The notes beneath the pieces were generated by a model that saw only the letters and a list, made by a program, of their open reading frames with translations, was not told the origin of the DNA and searched no databases. The position numbers and the translations under genes are program-made. Shown piece after piece: positions 24,784-34,346 of a DNA stretch of 64,000 bases. Numbering within the stretch: the stretch's first letter is position 1; each line of letters opens with the position of its first letter. The stretch covers positions 3,906,001 to 3,970,000 of the forward strand of contig NZ_CP033831.1 in assembly GCF_003812745.1 (NCBI RefSeq), written 5' to 3'. The stretch is from Serratia sp. FDAARGOS_506. GTDB lineage: Bacteria; Pseudomonadota; Gammaproteobacteria; Enterobacterales; Enterobacteriaceae.

Positions 24784-26415
24784 TCAGTGTTCGAGAAGGT
24801 AGACGTTCTTATCGTACAAGGCGCCCTGAGGGGTAAAGTCGATCCCCTTCACGTAGGGTTTAATGAGCGTGGCGTTGGCCTCGTAGTACACCGGAGCCAC
24901 CGGCGTATCGGCGGCCAGCACCGTCTCGGCCTGCTGGAAGTATTGCTGCACTTGCTGCGGCGTCTGCGCCGCCGTTGCCTGATGCAGAATGCGGTCGTAG
25001 TCCGGGTTATGGTATTTGGGGCTGTTCTCGCTGCTGTCGGAGCGGAACACGTTCAGGAAAGTGGAGGGATCGTTGTAATCCGCCAGCCAGCGGGTAAAGG
25101 CCACGCTGTACTGCCCGCGATTGATATTATCCAGCGTCACTTTACGCTCCTGGCTTTGCAAGGTGGCCTCTACCCCGAGGTTCTTTTTCCACATGGCGGC
25201 GGCGGCGATGACGATCTTCTTGATGGTGGCGTCGTTGCTGTACAACACGGTAAAGCGCAGCGGATTCTCGGCGTTGAAACCGGCCTGCGCCAGCAGTTGC
25301 TTCGCCTGAGCGTGCCGTTGTTCCGGCGTCCAGCCGGCCGCAGCGCCGGGCTGCAGGCTATAGCCGCCCGCCCCCGGTGGGGTAAAGGTCCAGGCCGGTT
25401 GTTGGCCATATCCCAGTACCTTGCCGGCGATAATCTCTTTGTCCAGCGCCAAATTCAGCGCCTGGCGCACCCGCAGGTCGTTAAACGGTGCCTGGCGGTT
25501 GTTGAAGGCAAAATAACTGGTGGAGAGCAGCGGATAGGTCACCAGCTGTTGCTCGCCGAGCGTTTTTCTCAGCTGCTGATACAGCTCCGGCGGCGTGGTA
25601 TACCCCAACTCAACCTCGCCGGCGCGAAAACGCGCCACTTCCGGGAAGCCCTGTATTGGCAAGAACGTCACCTTGTTGAGCACGGTGTTGGCGTTGTCCC
25701 AATACTGCGGGTTACGTTCCACCACCACCTTTTCGTTCACCACCCACTGGCTGAGGCGGAATGCGCCGTTACCGACAAAATGCGCCGGTTGAGTCCAGTT
25801 CTTGCCGTACTGCTCCACCACCTTGCGGTTAACCGGCAAGACCGGAAAATGCACCAGCTGCTTGAGCAGGTAGGAATTGGGCTCCGACAGCGTCACCTGC
25901 AGGGTATGCACGTCCAGCGCCTTGACGCCCAGCTCGCTCGGCGGTTTGCTGCCGGCATTGATCGCCGCGGCATTCAACACATAGGCCGAAGCCAGATAGC
26001 TGCCGTAAGGCGACGCGGTTTTCGGATCGGTGAGGCGCCGCCAGCTGTAGACGAAATCGTCGGCGGTCACCGGATCGCCGTTCGACCATTTGGCCTGCGG
26101 CCGCAGATGGAAGGTCCAGACGTTGCCCTGATGCTCCCATTTCTGCGCCAACGCCGGGATCGCTTCACCGTCTTTCCCGACGCGCAGCAGGCCTTCGAAC
26201 AGATCGTTGAAGATGTAGAATTCCACGTTGCTCTCGGCCAGGTTCGGATCCAGCGTCGCCGGCTCATACCCGTTGGCGCGCACCAATTCCTGTACCGGCG
26301 CCAATTTAGCGCCCGCCGGTACGTCGGCCGCCTGAGCGATCGCAGCGTTAAAAGCCAGGAGGATTAAACCAGTCAGTTTCTTGCCATTAAATGAATATTT
26401 CACGTCGACATCCAT
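24784..26415 (-). CDS. OppA-family periplasmic oligopeptide-binding protein
   Basis: A 543-residue extracytoplasmic binding protein of the SBP family 5, the same length as E. coli OppA. Signal peptide from KKLTGLILLAFNAAIAQA; mature part starts near ADVPAG. Family motifs: EPATLDPNLAES near the N-terminus, WSNGDPVTADDFVYSWRR (about 95) and FRSDSSENSPKYHNPDYDRI near the C-terminus. It would deliver peptides (possibly murein peptides, as MppA does) to an Opp-type transporter. No permease or ATPase genes are adjacent, so it is an orphan copy. Start uncertain: ATG 26415 taken; GTG 26403 and TTG 26445 are possible. Confidence 0.92.
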   Translation of the reverse strand: MDVDVKYSFNGKKLTGLILLAFNAAIAQAADVPAGAKLAPVQELVRANGYEPATLDPNLAESNVEFYIFNDLFEGLLRVGKDGEAIPALAQKWEHQGNVWTFHLRPQAKWSNGDPVTADDFVYSWRRLTDPKTASPYGSYLASAYVLNAAAINAGSKPPSELGVKALDVHTLQVTLSEPNSYLLKQLVHFPVLPVNRKVVEQYGKNWTQPAHFVGNGAFRLSQWVVNEKVVVERNPQYWDNANTVLNKVTFLPIQGFPEVARFRAGEVELGYTTPPELYQQLRKTLGEQQLVTYPLLSTSYFAFNNRQAPFNDLRVRQALNLALDKEIIAGKVLGYGQQPAWTFTPPGAGGYSLQPGAAAGWTPEQRHAQAKQLLAQAGFNAENPLRFTVLYSNDATIKKIVIAAAAMWKKNLGVEATLQSQERKVTLDNINRGQYSVAFTRWLADYNDPSTFLNVFRSDSSENSPKYHNPDYDRILHQATAAQTPQQVQQYFQQAETVLAADTPVAPVYYEANATLIKPYVKGIDFTPQGALYDKNVYLLEH

Positions 26416-26578
26416 GGTTAGTGTTTTATCGCGTTTAATATGCAATGAGGCAGTGAAATAAATTAAATCATTAATCGCTATGAGTCATAACCAAAAGCGG
26501 TGTTGAATTTCTTTCATTATCAAAGGAATATTCCTCACCGCTCAGTCGACGCCCAGCGCAAACGCGTGCTGCCGGCTT

Positions 26579-26848
26579 CTACTTGATGTTCACGGTCGTG
26601 ATACCGAACAGCGGCAGGCCTTTAGCCGGTTTCGGGCCGGGTTCCCCCCACACCATTAACGGTTTGCCGCTCGCCTGCGCCTGGATCGCCAGACTCACCA
26701 GCAGTTTCGGATAAGCTTCATTGGCCGCTACCGACAGTGGGAATACGTTTTCGTATAGCCCTCCATCGATCGCCATCTCCACATGTACGCAGTCATTGAC
26801 CACATCGATGACTACGATCGGATTGGTATAAAATGGTCCATTAGACAT
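26579..26848 (-). CDS. Unrecognised 89-residue protein, part of AT-rich divergent pair
   Basis: I do not recognise this gene. The product is 89 residues, starts MSNGPFYTNPIVVIDVV, has one cysteine, no signal peptide or membrane helix, and ends GLPLFGITTVNIK; the alternation of hydrophobic residues suggests a mostly beta fold. GAGAGG precedes the ATG at 26848 by five bases, a good ribosome site, and codon use matches the GC-rich genome. It points away from the Cys-rich gene at 27593 across 744 bp of AT-rich DNA, so both may be controlled from that spacer. Confidence 0.7.
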   Translation of the reverse strand: MSNGPFYTNPIVVIDVVNDCVHVEMAIDGGLYENVFPLSVAANEAYPKLLVSLAIQAQASGKPLMVWGEPGPKPAKGLPLFGITTVNIK

Positions 26849-27592
26849 AGGCACCTCTCTCGATATTTTTACTGAGCATGAGTCTTAATTCGCGTCGGCA
26901 GGTATGGCCGCGAGCACATGTTATTAACGCCTTAGCGAAATCCAGACGGAAAGAATGAAATGACGGGAGAAAAATATCTCCAGCCGATAACAAAACGTCA
27001 ACATTGCAACGGACAAACCTCCATTACAGGTTTGCCAAAGAACCGATATTAGTCAAATACAAAACCAATCTTAATTGTCATACTGATGAATACACTGAAA
27101 ATATCCAATAAAAACAAACAAAGTAATGAAAGCCGCCACATAAAAATACAAGCACCTCAACCACTTACAGAAAGGAAAATAATTTAAATTATGCAAATCA
27201 AACAATTGCAAAAAACAAAAAGAAGATTAACAGCAAAATAATAGACTAAAGAAATCAATAGCATTTCAATTTAAAAATAACGTTAAAAAACCATCTTGCT
27301 ATTTCCATGACGCCTAACTACCTTTAAATGGCTTCTGATCCCGCATGAAGCCATCGCCGGTAAAAACAATAACTGGCGAATGATTGAATAAACAATGATT
27401 ATCAAAAGAGCAAAACGGAAATAAGATTCATTGGCGTAAAAATATGACGTTAATGGCCTGTTTGCCATAGCGTTTCTCTGTCGATGATAAATGACTATTT
27501 CCATTCGGATGCAATTACCTGTCTGGTTGCTAACCGGATTCAGCGTGATATGCATTTCAGACTGACTCAGCAAAAATCACAGGAGTTTACCT
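26849..27592. other. AT-rich intergenic region
   Basis: About 740 bp, visibly AT-rich (A-rich on the plus strand, especially 27050-27300), in sharp contrast with flanking genes. It separates two divergent unrecognised genes. A 96-codon frame on the minus strand (27283-27573) has a hydrophobic stretch but no ribosome site or similarity. The composition suggests foreign origin or an H-NS-bound regulatory region; no transposon ends were found. Confidence 0.6.
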
Positions 27593-28168
27593 ATGCCTTC
27601 ATTGCAAGATATTACGCCTGAACAGGCTAACGCATTGAATAAACAATCACGTGACGCTTATAACGCGGAAGTACAGAGCCGTCAGGCGCTGCTCAACCAA
27701 CATCCGCAATTGAAACCGGCGTTCAACCAGCAAGTGCATCCACAATCCTTGTGTGGATGCGGGTGCCAACAAAATATCTGCGGCTACTTCAGCTTCCAAG
27801 GCTGTGGATGCGGATGTGGCTGCGCGCCACATGCGGAGACCGTGCAAATTTCCGCACAGCTCGCCAATATTGGTCCCAATGCCCCATTAAGCGGTACATC
27901 GGTGCGTTTTATCGGCCAGGCCACCGGCACCGGCTCAGGCGGTAACATCAATATCCCGACGATCTATTTACAAGGCACCGTGCCCGATGCCGAAAATCTG
28001 ATCGGCGTTCCGTTAACCCTGCAATTGGCCATTAACCCCGGTTCGATCGTTCTGACGCTGCTGGAGAATGGCCGGGTGCTGACCTCTTTGGTTCATCCGC
28101 CGCAGTACGCTGCCAGCATCAACGGGCAATTCTTCGGCTTCGGCAACGGTGAGTTCGTGCCGGCCTGA
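27593..28168 (+). CDS. Unrecognised Cys-rich protein with CGCGC motifs
   Basis: I do not recognise this gene. The 191-residue product has three parts: a polar helical N-terminus (1-50, many Gln and Asn), a Cys-Gly cluster with cysteines at 54, 56, 58, 63, 71, 73, 75 and 77, and a C-terminal beta-rich domain (about 83-191; includes SVRFIGQATG and NGQFFGFGNGEF). No signal peptide or membrane helix is evident. The cluster could bind metal or carry multiple disulphides if exported by another route. AGGAG is seven bases before the ATG. A nine-base inverted repeat (27736-27744 with 27752-27760) sits in the DNA of the Cys cluster. The gene is likely expressed from the AT-rich spacer. Confidence 0.82.
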   Translation: MPSLQDITPEQANALNKQSRDAYNAEVQSRQALLNQHPQLKPAFNQQVHPQSLCGCGCQQNICGYFSFQGCGCGCGCAPHAETVQISAQLANIGPNAPLSGTSVRFIGQATGTGSGGNINIPTIYLQGTVPDAENLIGVPLTLQLAINPGSIVLTLLENGRVLTSLVHPPQYAASINGQFFGFGNGEFVPA

Positions 28169-28187
28169 CAAGAAGCAAGCCTGACGG

Positions 28188-28216
28188 GCGGCCGCCTGCG
28201 ATGGCAGGTTGGCCGC
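28188..28216 (+). terminator. Hairpin after Cys-rich gene
   Basis: GCGGCC (28188-28193) pairs with GGCCGC (28211-28216) and inside it GCCTGC (28194-28199) with GCAGGT (28204-28209). Strong stem but no T-run; may be a weak terminator or mRNA-end structure. Confidence 0.4.
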
Positions 28217-28337
28217 TCACTGTGAGATAACACGCCCCAATTCCATTCAGGCAATCAATACAGATTATCCCAGCCGAAACTTAACTTATCCTTAGGGCGA
28301 TTCATTTTGTGAGCGATCGTCAAAAATAATTTAATAC

Positions 28338-28364
28338 GAATCGTTTTCACTATCATTATTGATG
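28338..28364 (+). promoter_or_regulatory. Fur box of sfuABC
   Basis: GAATCGTTTTCACTATCATT continuing into ATTGATG; read on the other strand this gives AATAATGATAGTGA, close to the Fur consensus. About 80 bp before sfuA. Iron repression of sfuABC is established for S. marcescens. Confidence 0.75.
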
Positions 28365-28443
28365 TTCTTGGCTAAAATCGGGCTGCTTGCGCTTGCCAGG
28401 CGATATTCGTTTTCCTCATTCGAACGCTAAAAAGGATAACTGC

Positions 28444-29460
28444 ATGAAGCTGCGTATTTCATCTCTCGGCCCTGTCGCCCTGCTCGCCTCCTCGATGATG
28501 CTGGCCTTCGGCGCTCAGGCGGCCTCCGCCGATCAGGGCATCGTTATTTACAACGCCCAGCATGAAAATCTGGTGAAGTCCTGGGTCGACGGTTTTACCA
28601 AAGACACCGGCATCAAGGTCACGCTGCGCAACGGCGGCGACAGCGAGCTGGGCAATCAGCTGGTGCAGGAAGGCAGCGCTTCGCCTGCCGACGTCTTCCT
28701 GACGGAAAACTCCCCGGCGATGGTGTTGGTGGATAACGCCAAGCTGTTCGCCCCGCTGGACGCCGCGACGCTGGCCCAGGTGGAACCGCAGTATCGCCCA
28801 AGCCACGGCCGCTGGACCGGCATCGCTGCCCGCTCCACCGTGTTCGTCTACAACCCGGCCAAATTGACCGAAGCGCAGTTGCCGAAGTCGCTGCTGGATC
28901 TGGCCAAACCGGAATGGAAAGGCCGCTGGGCCGCCTCGCCGTCGGGCGCCGATTTCCAGGCGATCGTCAGCGCGCTGCTGGAGCTGAAAGGCGAGAAAGC
29001 GACGCTGGAGTGGCTGAAAGCGATGAAAACCAACTTCACCGCCTATAAGGGCAACAGCACGGTGATGAAAGCGGTCAATGCCGGCCAGGTCGACAGCGGC
29101 GTGATCTATCACTACTACCCGTTCGTGGATGGCGCTAAAACCGGCGAAAACAGCAATAACATCAAGCTGTACTACTTCAAACATCAGGATCCGGGCGCGT
29201 TCGTCAGCATCTCCGGCGGCGGCGTGCTGGCTTCCAGCAAGCATCAGCAGCAGGCGCAGGCGTTCATCAAGTGGATCACCGGCAAACAGGGCCAGGATAT
29301 CCTGCGCACCAACAACGCCTTCGAATACGCCGTCGGCGTCGGCGCGGCCTCCAACCCGAAACTGGTGCCGCTGAAAGATCTGGACGCACCGAAAGTAGAC
29401 GCCGCGCAGCTGAACAGTAAAAAAGTTGTCGAACTGATGACCGAAGCCGGCCTGCTGTAA
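28444..29460 (+). CDS. sfuA: Ferric-iron-binding periplasmic protein SfuA
   Basis: A 338-residue Fe3+-binding protein of the FbpA/SfuA family. Signal peptide to about residue 26 (AFGAQA), mature protein begins with the family pattern IVIYNAQHENLVKSWVDGF. The adjacent tyrosines that ligate iron lie in VIYHYYPF (about 217-223). It captures Fe3+ in the periplasm without a siderophore and hands it to SfuB/SfuC. AAGGAT is six bases before the ATG at 28444; the frame extends upstream to 28387 without a signal. First gene of sfuABC, with a Fur box upstream. It fits the S. marcescens gene in length and context. Confidence 0.96.
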   Translation: MKLRISSLGPVALLASSMMLAFGAQAASADQGIVIYNAQHENLVKSWVDGFTKDTGIKVTLRNGGDSELGNQLVQEGSASPADVFLTENSPAMVLVDNAKLFAPLDAATLAQVEPQYRPSHGRWTGIAARSTVFVYNPAKLTEAQLPKSLLDLAKPEWKGRWAASPSGADFQAIVSALLELKGEKATLEWLKAMKTNFTAYKGNSTVMKAVNAGQVDSGVIYHYYPFVDGAKTGENSNNIKLYYFKHQDPGAFVSISGGGVLASSKHQQQAQAFIKWITGKQGQDILRTNNAFEYAVGVGAASNPKLVPLKDLDAPKVDAAQLNSKKVVELMTEAGLL

Positions 29461-29493
29461 AACCCGCCGGCAAACCGAGAGTTTTTGATCGTT

Positions 29494-31077
29494 ATGTCAA
29501 ACCTGAGTACCCACGCCGCGCAGACCGCGCGGCGTTATTCTGTTGTCCCCCGTCACCAGCGGCCGGGGGCGATCGTGGTGGCTAGCGCCGTATTGCTGTC
29601 GCTGCTGGCGCTGTTGCCGCTGGGATTCGTTATCGGCGTGGCGTTTGAAACCGGCTGGCAAACGGTCAAAGCTCTGGTTTTCCGCCCGCGCGTGGCGGAA
29701 CTGCTGTTGAACACCCTGCTGTTGGTGGTGCTGACGCTGCCGATCTGCGCCGTGCTGGGCGTGGCCCTGGCCTGGTTGACCGAGCGCACCACGCTGCCGG
29801 GCCGCCGTTTCTGGGCGGTGTTGGCCACCGCCCCGCTGGCGGTGCCGGCCTTTGTGCAAAGCTATGCCTGGATCAGCCTGGTGCCGTCGATGCGCGGCCT
29901 GGGCGCCGGGGTTTTCATCTCGGTGCTCGCCTATTTCCCGTTCATTTACTTACCGGCCGCCGCCGTGCTGCGCCGGCTGGATCCCGGTATCGAAGACGTC
30001 GCCACCTCGCTCGGTTCCCGCCCGCTGGCGGTCTTTTTCCGCGTAGTGCTGCCGCAGCTGAAGCTGGCGGTCTGGGGCGGATCCCTGCTGATCGCATTGC
30101 ACCTGCTGGCGGAGTATGGCTTGTATGCCATGATCCGTTTCGATACCTTCACCACCGCGATCTTCGATCAGTTCCAGTCGACCTTTAACGGCCCGGCGGC
30201 CAACATGCTGGCCGGCGTATTGGTGCTGTGCTGCCTCGGGTTACTGTTGCTTGAGGCTCTCAGCCGCGGCCGCGCGCGCTATGCCCGTGTCGGTTCCGGC
30301 AGCGCACGCAGCCAAACGCCGCGTCGCCTTTCGCTGCCGCTCGCCGCGCTGGCGCTGCTGCTGCCGATTTCGCTGACCGCGCTGGCGCTGGGCGTGCCTT
30401 TCATTACCCTGGCCCGCTGGCTGTGGCTGGGCGGATTCGAGGTGTGGCGCAACGCCGAACTGTGGCCCGCGCTGTGGCAAACGCTGTCGCTGTCCGCCGT
30501 CGGCGCTTTGCTGATCACGCTGTGCGCCATTCCGATGGCCTGGCTGTCGGTGCGCTATCCGGCCCGTCTGTACCGAGTGCTGGAGGGCTGCAACTACGTC
30601 ACCAGCTCGCTACCCGGCATCGTGGTGGCGCTGGCCCTGGTGACCATCACCATTCACAGCTTCCGGCCGATTTACCAAACCGAAATCACCCTGCTGCTGG
30701 CGTATCTGCTGATGTTTATGCCGCGAGCGCTGATCAATCTGCGCGCCGGCATCGCGCAGGCGCCGGTGGAATTGGAAAACGTGGCGCGCAGCCTCGGCAA
30801 ATCGCCGGCGCAGGCGCTGTGGAGCACCACGCTGCGGCTGGCGGCACCGGGTGCCGCGGCAGGCGCGGCGCTGGTGTTCCTGGCGATCGCCAATGAACTG
30901 ACCGCCACGCTGTTGCTGGCGCCGAACGGCACCCGCACGCTGGCCACCGGATTTTGGGCGCTGACCAGCGAGATAGACTACGTCGCCGCCGCGCCTTATG
31001 CGCTGATTATGGTAGCGCTGTCATTGCCGCTCACCTGGCTTCTTTATTCTCAATCTAAACGCACGGCGGGACTATGA
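29494..31077 (+). CDS. sfuB: Ferric-iron ABC transporter permease SfuB
   Basis: A 527-residue inner-membrane permease made of two homologous halves, about 12 membrane segments in all. Each half has the EAA loop that contacts the ATPase ([20 protein letters not shown] in the first; [20 protein letters not shown] in the second). It forms the channel for Fe3+ from SfuA. Start at ATG 29494, 33 bp after sfuA; a TTG at 29485 is possible and the ribosome site is weak, so translation may be coupled to sfuA. The stop overlaps the sfuC start (ATGA). Confidence 0.96.
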   Translation: MSNLSTHAAQTARRYSVVPRHQRPGAIVVASAVLLSLLALLPLGFVIGVAFETGWQTVKALVFRPRVAELLLNTLLLVVLTLPICAVLGVALAWLTERTTLPGRRFWAVLATAPLAVPAFVQSYAWISLVPSMRGLGAGVFISVLAYFPFIYLPAAAVLRRLDPGIEDVATSLGSRPLAVFFRVVLPQLKLAVWGGSLLIALHLLAEYGLYAMIRFDTFTTAIFDQFQSTFNGPAANMLAGVLVLCCLGLLLLEALSRGRARYARVGSGSARSQTPRRLSLPLAALALLLPISLTALALGVPFITLARWLWLGGFEVWRNAELWPALWQTLSLSAVGALLITLCAIPMAWLSVRYPARLYRVLEGCNYVTSSLPGIVVALALVTITIHSFRPIYQTEITLLLAYLLMFMPRALINLRAGIAQAPVELENVARSLGKSPAQALWSTTLRLAAPGAAAGAALVFLAIANELTATLLLAPNGTRTLATGFWALTSEIDYVAAAPYALIMVALSLPLTWLLYSQSKRTAGL

Positions 31078-32111
31078 GCACGCTCGAACTGCACGGTATC
31101 GAAAAATCTTACAACGCCATCAGGGTGCTGGAACACATCGATCTGCAGGTTGCCGCCGGCAGCCGTACGGCGATCGTCGGCCCTTCCGGCTCCGGCAAAA
31201 CCACCCTGCTGCGCATCATCGCCGGCTTTGAAATTCCGGACGGCGGCCAGATCCTGCTGCAGGGGCAAGCCATGGGCAACGGTGGCGGCTGGGTGCCGGC
31301 ACATCTGCGCGGCATCGGCTTCGTCCCGCAGGATGGCGCGCTGTTCCCGCACTTCACCGTCGCCGGCAACATCGGTTTTGGCCTTAAAGGCAGCAAGCGT
31401 GAGAAACAGCGGCGCATCGAGGCGCTGATGGAGATGGTGGCGCTGGATCGCCGTCTGGCCGCGCTGTGGCCGCATGAGCTGTCCGGCGGGCAGCAACAGC
31501 GGGTGGCGTTGGCGCGCGCCCTGTCGCAGCAACCCCGGTTGATGCTGCTGGACGAACCGTTCTCGGCGCTGGATACCGGCCTGCGCGCTGCCACCCGCAA
31601 AGCGGTCGCCGAACTACTGACGGAGGCCAAAGTGGCGTCGATCCTGGTCACCCACGATCAGAGCGAAGCGCTGTCGTTCGCCGATCAGGTGGCAGTGATG
31701 CGCAACGGCCGGCTGGCGCAGGTGGGTGCGCCGCAAGATCTCTATCTGCGGCCGGTCGATGAGCCGACCGCCAGCTTCCTTGGCGAAACGCTGGTGTTGA
31801 CCGCCGAACTGGCGCACGGCTGGGCCGACTGCGCATTGGGGCGCATCGCCGTCGACGATCGGCAACGCAGCGGCCCGGCGCGCATCATGCTGCGCCCTGA
31901 GCAGATTCAAATCGGTTTGTCAGATCCGGCGCAGCGCGGCCAGGCAGTGATCACCGGCATCGATTTCGCCGGCTTCGTATCTACGCTCAACCTGCAAATG
32001 GCCGCCGGCGGCGCGCAAATCGAGATCAAAACCGTCAGCCGCGAAGGCCTGCAGCCCGGTTCTCAGGTCAATCTCAACGTGATGGGTCAGGCGCATATTT
32101 TCGCCGGCTGA
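31074..32111 (+). CDS. sfuC: Ferric-iron ABC transporter ATPase SfuC
   Basis: A 345-residue ATPase energising ferric uptake. Walker [10 protein letters not shown] (about 37-45), Q-loop in [12 protein letters not shown], signature LSGGQQQR (about 137), Walker [14 protein letters not shown]-loop in LVTHDQ. The C-terminal ~110 residues form the OB-like (TOBE) regulatory domain of the FbpC/PotA class. Overlaps sfuB by four bases, so translationally coupled. A hairpin at 32119 ends the operon. Confidence 0.96.
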   Translation: MSTLELHGIEKSYNAIRVLEHIDLQVAAGSRTAIVGPSGSGKTTLLRIIAGFEIPDGGQILLQGQAMGNGGGWVPAHLRGIGFVPQDGALFPHFTVAGNIGFGLKGSKREKQRRIEALMEMVALDRRLAALWPHELSGGQQQRVALARALSQQPRLMLLDEPFSALDTGLRAATRKAVAELLTEAKVASILVTHDQSEALSFADQVAVMRNGRLAQVGAPQDLYLRPVDEPTASFLGETLVLTAELAHGWADCALGRIAVDDRQRSGPARIMLRPEQIQIGLSDPAQRGQAVITGIDFAGFVSTLNLQMAAGGAQIEIKTVSREGLQPGSQVNLNVMGQAHIFAG

Positions 32112-32118
32112 CTCACTT

Positions 32119-32142
32119 AAGGCCGGGCTTCCGCCCGGCCTT
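32119..32142. terminator. Bidirectional hairpin between sfuC and the convergent hydrolase
   Basis: AAGGCCGGGC (32119-32128), loop TTCC, GCCCGGCCTT (32133-32142): ten perfect pairs. The T-tail is short in both directions. Confidence 0.7.
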
Positions 32143-32143
32143 C

Positions 32144-33640
32144 TCAACGGCAAGTCTTGTCGTGGCGCGGCTTTTTCGGCGCCAGCAGATAATCCACCAC
32201 GCTTTCGTCAACGCAGCTGTCGATGCCGTTCAGCGCCAGCGTATGCCCGTCGCGTTCGCGAGTGATCAACGGGCTTTTAAAGGCGGCGGCCATCACCTGC
32301 GCGTTGCGGTACGGCGTGGTCGGATCGTAGCGCTGCGCGACGAACAGCAGCGGCGGCAACGCGGCAGACGCCACCGGCGTATGCGGCCGATCTTTGCCGC
32401 GGTACGGCCACAGATCGCACATTTCCAGCGGGTATTCGTGCAGCGGCAGATAGTGGGCATACATAGCGGCGGTATTGATCTCCTGCCGCTGCCGGCGCAA
32501 CAGTTGCGGATCGGCCGTCGGGTTGGCGACGTCGGCGCAGGTGATGACGTTCAGGGCGTCATCGGCATCCGGCGAATAGCTTTCGTCGATCAGATCGGAA
32601 ACCTGCTGTCCGGCGATCCCGGCATCGAGCTGGCGCAGCACGGTCGCCAGCTCGTGCCAACGCTCCGGCCACAGCAGCAGCGAACGCGTGACCGTCAGCA
32701 CGTCGTCGGCGGAGATTTCATAACCCGCCGCGGTGACGAACGGCTGCTCATGCAGCTTGCGCAGCAAGGCGTGATAGCGCTGTAGCGCCTGATTGGCGCC
32801 GCCGCCCAGCTGGCAGCTGTCGGTTTTACCGCAGTAGGCGGCGAAACGCAGGAAGCTTTGCTGGAAGCCCCGCTCCTGGTTCAGCCGCTGGGTGAAATCG
32901 TCCTCCGCCAGATCCACCACCCCGTCAAGCACCAGCGCACGCGTTTTCTTCGGAAAACGCTCGGCATACAGTGCCGCCACCTTAGTGCCGTAAGAGTACG
33001 CCACCGCCGTCAGCCCCGGTTCGCCCAGCGCGTGGCGGATCGCGTTCAGATCGTTGACCGCTTCGTCGGTGCCGATATGTTGCAGCACGTCCGCGCCGGT
33101 CTGTTTAATGCAGGCGGAAATCAGGGTGCGCGTCTGGTTCTCCGCACCGGCCACGTCGTTGTCGTCCGGCGTCGGGATTTCGTCGCCTTCGGCCACCTGG
33201 CAGGAGATTTTCGGCGTCGATTGGCCGACGCCGCGCGGATCGTAACCGATGATATCGTAGGATTTTCGCAATCTGGCAACGTGAGCGTCATTACCCAAAT
33301 AAGGGTTGATGCCCGGCAAGCCCGGCCCGCCGCTGATCATCACCACGCTGCCCTTTTTCGGCCCGGTAGCGGGCAACAGGGTCAGCGCCAAACGCACGGT
33401 CTGCTCGCCCGCCTGCGCAGCATGGGCAGGCGGCGTGGCGTAGGCTAACGGCACCTCGAGGTAACCGCAACGCAGCCCCGGCGGCGGCGCCTCATCGAAC
33501 CAGCGCTGAAAACCGCTGTTGAGACAAGATTGCCATCGGATGCCGTTCTCGACCGCCGCGCCGTGAGCCGCAGGTTTGGCCAGGGCGGGCAACGCGGCGG
33601 CGGTCGCGGCGAACAGCGCCAGAATACGCAGTACTGACAT
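32144..33640 (-). CDS. Secreted alpha/beta hydrolase, TAP-like peptidase family
   Basis: A 498-residue serine hydrolase resembling tripeptidyl aminopeptidases (peptidase family S33 with C-terminal TAP-like domain). Signal peptide to about residue 22 (AAALPALA). Oxyanion motif VMISGGPGLPG (about 98-108), YDPRGVGQS, nucleophile in AVAYSYGTK (Ser near 218), catalytic Asp in VAQRYDPTTPY and His in RERDGHTLA near the C-terminus. Four or more Cys pairs fit a periplasmic or secreted enzyme. Substrate (N-terminal peptides or esters) is not certain. AAAGGA is six bases before the ATG at 33640. Confidence 0.9.
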   Translation of the reverse strand: MSVLRILALFAATAAALPALAKPAAHGAAVENGIRWQSCLNSGFQRWFDEAPPPGLRCGYLEVPLAYATPPAHAAQAGEQTVRLALTLLPATGPKKGSVVMISGGPGLPGINPYLGNDAHVARLRKSYDIIGYDPRGVGQSTPKISCQVAEGDEIPTPDDNDVAGAENQTRTLISACIKQTGADVLQHIGTDEAVNDLNAIRHALGEPGLTAVAYSYGTKVAALYAERFPKKTRALVLDGVVDLAEDDFTQRLNQERGFQQSFLRFAAYCGKTDSCQLGGGANQALQRYHALLRKLHEQPFVTAAGYEISADDVLTVTRSLLLWPERWHELATVLRQLDAGIAGQQVSDLIDESYSPDADDALNVITCADVANPTADPQLLRRQRQEINTAAMYAHYLPLHEYPLEMCDLWPYRGKDRPHTPVASAALPPLLFVAQRYDPTTPYRNAQVMAAAFKSPLITRERDGHTLALNGIDSCVDESVVDYLLAPKKPRHDKTCR

Positions 33641-33860
33641 GGGGAGTCCTTTCAACTCAACGAATCGGTCAAAGGTTAACGATACCCGGTTAAACAGCTA
33701 GCCAATAGAACACAAAAAGCCACGCGGGTGAAGCCGTCACCGCCCATCGGCAAGACTTTTCTCTGCTCGGATTGCTCTTATAACGCACAGAATGCTGCAA
33801 AAAACGTCACCCACCTGCTAGGCTTAGGGTTCGTTAACCCACAAGGATCAGGAGAGCAGC

Positions 33861-34109
33861 ATGTTTGGAAAAGCGGAAGACAAAGCCAATGAAGCCGCAG
33901 GCGCGGTAGAAGAAGCGTTCGGCAAAGCCGTCGATTCGCCGGAGCATCAGGTGCGCGGTGCGGCGCGCAAATACGCCTCCCAGGCCAGCTATGCCGCCCG
34001 AGACGCCGCAGACAGCGTAAGAACCCAGGTGGAAGCCAACCCGCTGGCCGGCGTGGCCGTTGCGGCGGCGGTGGGCATCGTTTTCGGCTTCTTGCTGGGA
34101 CGTAAATAA
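33861..34109 (+). CDS. CsbD/ElaB-like small membrane-anchored stress protein
   Basis: An 82-residue protein. The N-terminal half (GKAEDKANEAAGAVEEAFGK) looks like the CsbD stress family, while the C-terminal third has the DUF883 (ElaB/YqjD) pattern: a VEANPLAGVAVAAAVGIVFG glycine-rich helix ending in LLGRK, which anchors such proteins to the inner membrane and lets them bind ribosomes. Relatives are induced in stationary phase. AGGAGA precedes the ATG by five bases. Own terminator at 34134. The stationary-phase role is by family only. Confidence 0.85.
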   Translation: MFGKAEDKANEAAGAVEEAFGKAVDSPEHQVRGAARKYASQASYAARDAADSVRTQVEANPLAGVAVAAAVGIVFGFLLGRK

Positions 34110-34133
34110 GCGGCGAATGCGCCGCTCGACAAC

Positions 34134-34157
34134 AGGCCCGTTACGGGCCTTTTTTTC
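34134..34157 (+). terminator. Rho-independent terminator
   Basis: AGGCCCG (34134-34140), loop TTA, CGGGCCT (34144-34150), then seven T. Ends the CsbD/ElaB-like gene. Confidence 0.9.
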
Positions 34158-34278
34158 GTCCTTTCTCCACCTGTGCGCAAACTTTCATCTATCACAGCCA
34201 TCGCTTAAAAAAACCAACGCCTTCAACTACGATTAGTTTGTGACCAGAGCGAGGCTCTGCGATCCGGCAGATAACCCT

Positions 34279-34311
34279 ATGAGGATTATCACCATTATCC
34301 ATGCTGTTTAA
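34279..34311 (+). CDS. Possible 10-codon leader ORF before EF-G paralogue
   Basis: ATG 34279 to TAA 34311 gives MRIITIIHAV. Its stop overlaps a hairpin (AGCCGC 34311-34316 with GCGGCT 34327-34332) whose loop contains CTCCTT, complementary to the AAAGG ribosome site of the EF-G gene. No clear ribosome site for the leader itself, so it may be chance. Confidence 0.3.
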   Translation: MRIITIIHAV

Positions 34312-34346
34312 GCCGCTCTCCTTCACGCGGCTAAGAAAGGTTGATT

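Noticed and set aside
27283-27573. 96-codon minus-strand frame in the AT-rich spacer
   Set aside because: One hydrophobic stretch but no ribosome site and it covers the promoter region of the Cys-rich gene; left as possible only.
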